NCBI GenBank assembly: GCA_964545715.1 | Contig: CAZJHX010000055.1 | Span: 1 to 63,104 of the forward strand | Direction of reading: 5' to 3' | Length of the DNA: 63,104 nt | DNA from: CAZJHX01 sp964545715 | GTDB taxonomy: Bacteria > Myxococcota_A > UBA9042 > GCA-2863065 | Shown: positions 62,194-63,104 of the stretch, piece after piece | How positions within the stretch are numbered: the first letter of the stretch is position 1 | Layout: every line of letters begins with the position of its first letter | Position numbers and translations under genes: made by a program | Notes under the pieces: model-generated | The model's database searches: none | The model's input: the letters and a program-made list of their open reading frames with translations, nothing else | Told to the model about the DNA's origin: nothing

Positions 62194-63104
62194 AGCAGAG
62201 CCTTCACGGCGGCGGCGACATCCGCGTCCAGGCCCGTCTTGTCCGGATACGAGGCGTCAAACGACGCGAAGCGGTCCGCCCAGCCGGGGTCTTTGTAGAA
62301 CTCGGACACCGCAGCCAGATCGACCGCCTCCGCGGCGCCGAACTCCGGCACGATACGTCGCTCCAGAAACTTGTAGAAGTCGTGCGGCACAGCGTCCAAC
62401 CCGGGCACGAAGAGCGTGGGCACGCCAAACTTCAGCGTCGTCAGATGGCAGCTGCTGTTGCCGGCCACCACCACGTCGCAGCGCTCGGCGTCATCGGTAA
62501 GCACCGTGTCGGCCGTAGAGAGCTCGATGAACTTCAGCAGCTTGAGCCGCTCCACGGCGGCCTGATCGCGCACGACCTTGTTGGGGTGCAGGCGCACGAT
62601 GATTCGCGCCGGATTCAGCCGCGTGTACAGCTGCTGAACCAGCGTCTCGAACCTTTCCCAGTCCGTGATCAGCGACATGAAGACCCCGACGGTCGGATTG
62701 GCTCGCGACAGCCCGCCGAGGTCCAGCGCACGGTAAGTCCCCTCCGCTCCCTTGAAAACGACCTGCCCTTCCAGCCCACAGCTGCGCTCGTACACCTCGA
62801 CGACCGCCGGACCGTCCAGAATCGACAGATCGAACAGCAGCCGGGGCGGCCCCTCCGGGAGATGGCCGTGGGTGATGTAGATCGTGCGCAGCCCCAGACT
62901 GGACGCGGCAAAGGCCAGCCCCATCGCATATGGATTGGAGTCGCTCGAGACCAGGACGGCACGCGCCCCCGAGCCCTCCAGATCGCGCCGAAACCGCAGA
63001 TAGAAGCCCACCGTACTGGCCATGCGGCAGGCGACCAGGAAGTTGCCGCGGCGCGTCGCCCGGCGCACCTCGCGAAAAAAGAAGCGCACCAGCCGCCAGC
63101 GAAA
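62190..63104 (-). CDS. GT-B-like surface polysaccharide protein, 5' end cut
   Basis: At least 300 residues are visible, and the frame stays open to the window edge (GTG at 63089 may not be the start). Motifs IYITHGHLPEGPP, IIVRLHPNKV and VVAGNSSCHLTTLKFGVP resemble the C-terminal half of GT-B sialyl/polysialyl-transferase and capsule glycosyltransferase families, where the last motif binds the nucleotide-sugar. It overlaps the NeuA-like gene by 4 bases, so it probably uses that CMP-sugar. Confidence 0.7.
   Translation of the reverse strand, partial: FRWRLVRFFFREVRRATRRGNFLVACRMASTVGFYLRFRRDLEGSGARAVLVSSDSNPYAMGLAFAASSLGLRTIYITHGHLPEGPPRLLFDLSILDGPAVVEVYERSCGLEGQVVFKGAEGTYRALDLGGLSRANPTVGVFMSLITDWERFETLVQQLYTRLNPARIIVRLHPNKVVRDQAAVERLKLLKFIELSTADTVLTDDAERCDVVVAGNSSCHLTTLKFGVPTLFVPGLDAVPHDFYKFLERRIVPEFGAAEAVDLAAVSEFYKDPGWADRFASFDASYPDKTGLDADVAAAVKALL

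Overview
The window is high-GC, extremely gene-dense bacterial chromosome; no gene-free stretch reaches 300 bases (the longest, about 190-225 bases, are described below). Gene content points to Myxococcota or a close relative. The signs are a Ser/Thr protein kinase with a PEGA domain followed by a TPR/PEGA-like membrane protein, many lipoproteins with TG-, DV- or Cys-rich linkers, MopE-like (CNGVDDDCDG) and DUF4215-like Cys repeats, an IgGFc-binding-type protein, an ECF sigma/anti-sigma/caspase cluster and a histone-like Lys/Ala tail protein. I see no rRNA, tRNA, CRISPR array, insertion sequence or prophage. The lineage is inference, not proof.

Layout. 0-5.8 kb: NDH-2, several lipoproteins, a FliB-like Cys-cluster protein and an orphan FtsX-type permease. 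5.8-19.9 kb: two convergent operons, mostly with 4-base start/stop overlaps. The plus-strand operon has a GNAT-like protein, a diiron protein, a 2Fe-2S ferredoxin, a Rieske oxygenase and a hexapeptide acyltransferase. The minus-strand operon has a Ser/Thr kinase, a TPR/PEGA protein, a DUF1415-thioredoxin fusion, an ABC ATPase, a DUF962-like protein, a secreted protein, a His-box hydroxylase, a methyltransferase, a second Rieske oxygenase and a second diiron protein. Together they look like an uncharacterised oxidative lipid or small-molecule pathway. 20-28.7 kb: a tandem-AAA ATPase, then GH57 - GalT-like - Lon-like protease - GHMP kinase. 28.7-33.5 kb: a histone-like protein, lipoproteins, a PPC/DUF296 protein and lexA with a candidate SOS box, then a 183-base near-palindrome. 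33.5-43.2 kb: lipoproteins, including a tandem pair of paralogues and a 1260-residue Cys-rich/leucine-rich solenoid protein.

43.2-50.3 kb: one minus-strand operon, ECF sigma - membrane anti-sigma-like - caspase-like peptidase - Cys-rich lipoprotein - giant Kazal/Cys-repeat lipoprotein. The last is split by a single in-frame amber codon. The sigma gene and the giant gene share an upstream sequence motif, a candidate for autoregulation. 50.4-59.2 kb: TyrRS, an IgGFc-binding-like lipoprotein, a four-module VKOR-DsbA-FGE-like-TlpA oxidative-folding protein behind a good sigma70-type promoter, aspartate kinase, and a probable HDOD protein. 59.4-63.1 kb: a surface-glycan pair (GT-B-like protein cut by the window edge, and a CMP-sugar synthetase-like protein) with a large lipoprotein.

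A unifying theme is an envelope loaded with disulfide-rich secreted proteins, matched by a dedicated disulfide-forming fusion protein. The most unusual items are that fusion, the amber-split Kazal protein in the sigma/caspase operon, the convergent Rieske/diiron operons, the long hairpin after lexA, and a GalT-like protein lacking the catalytic histidine.
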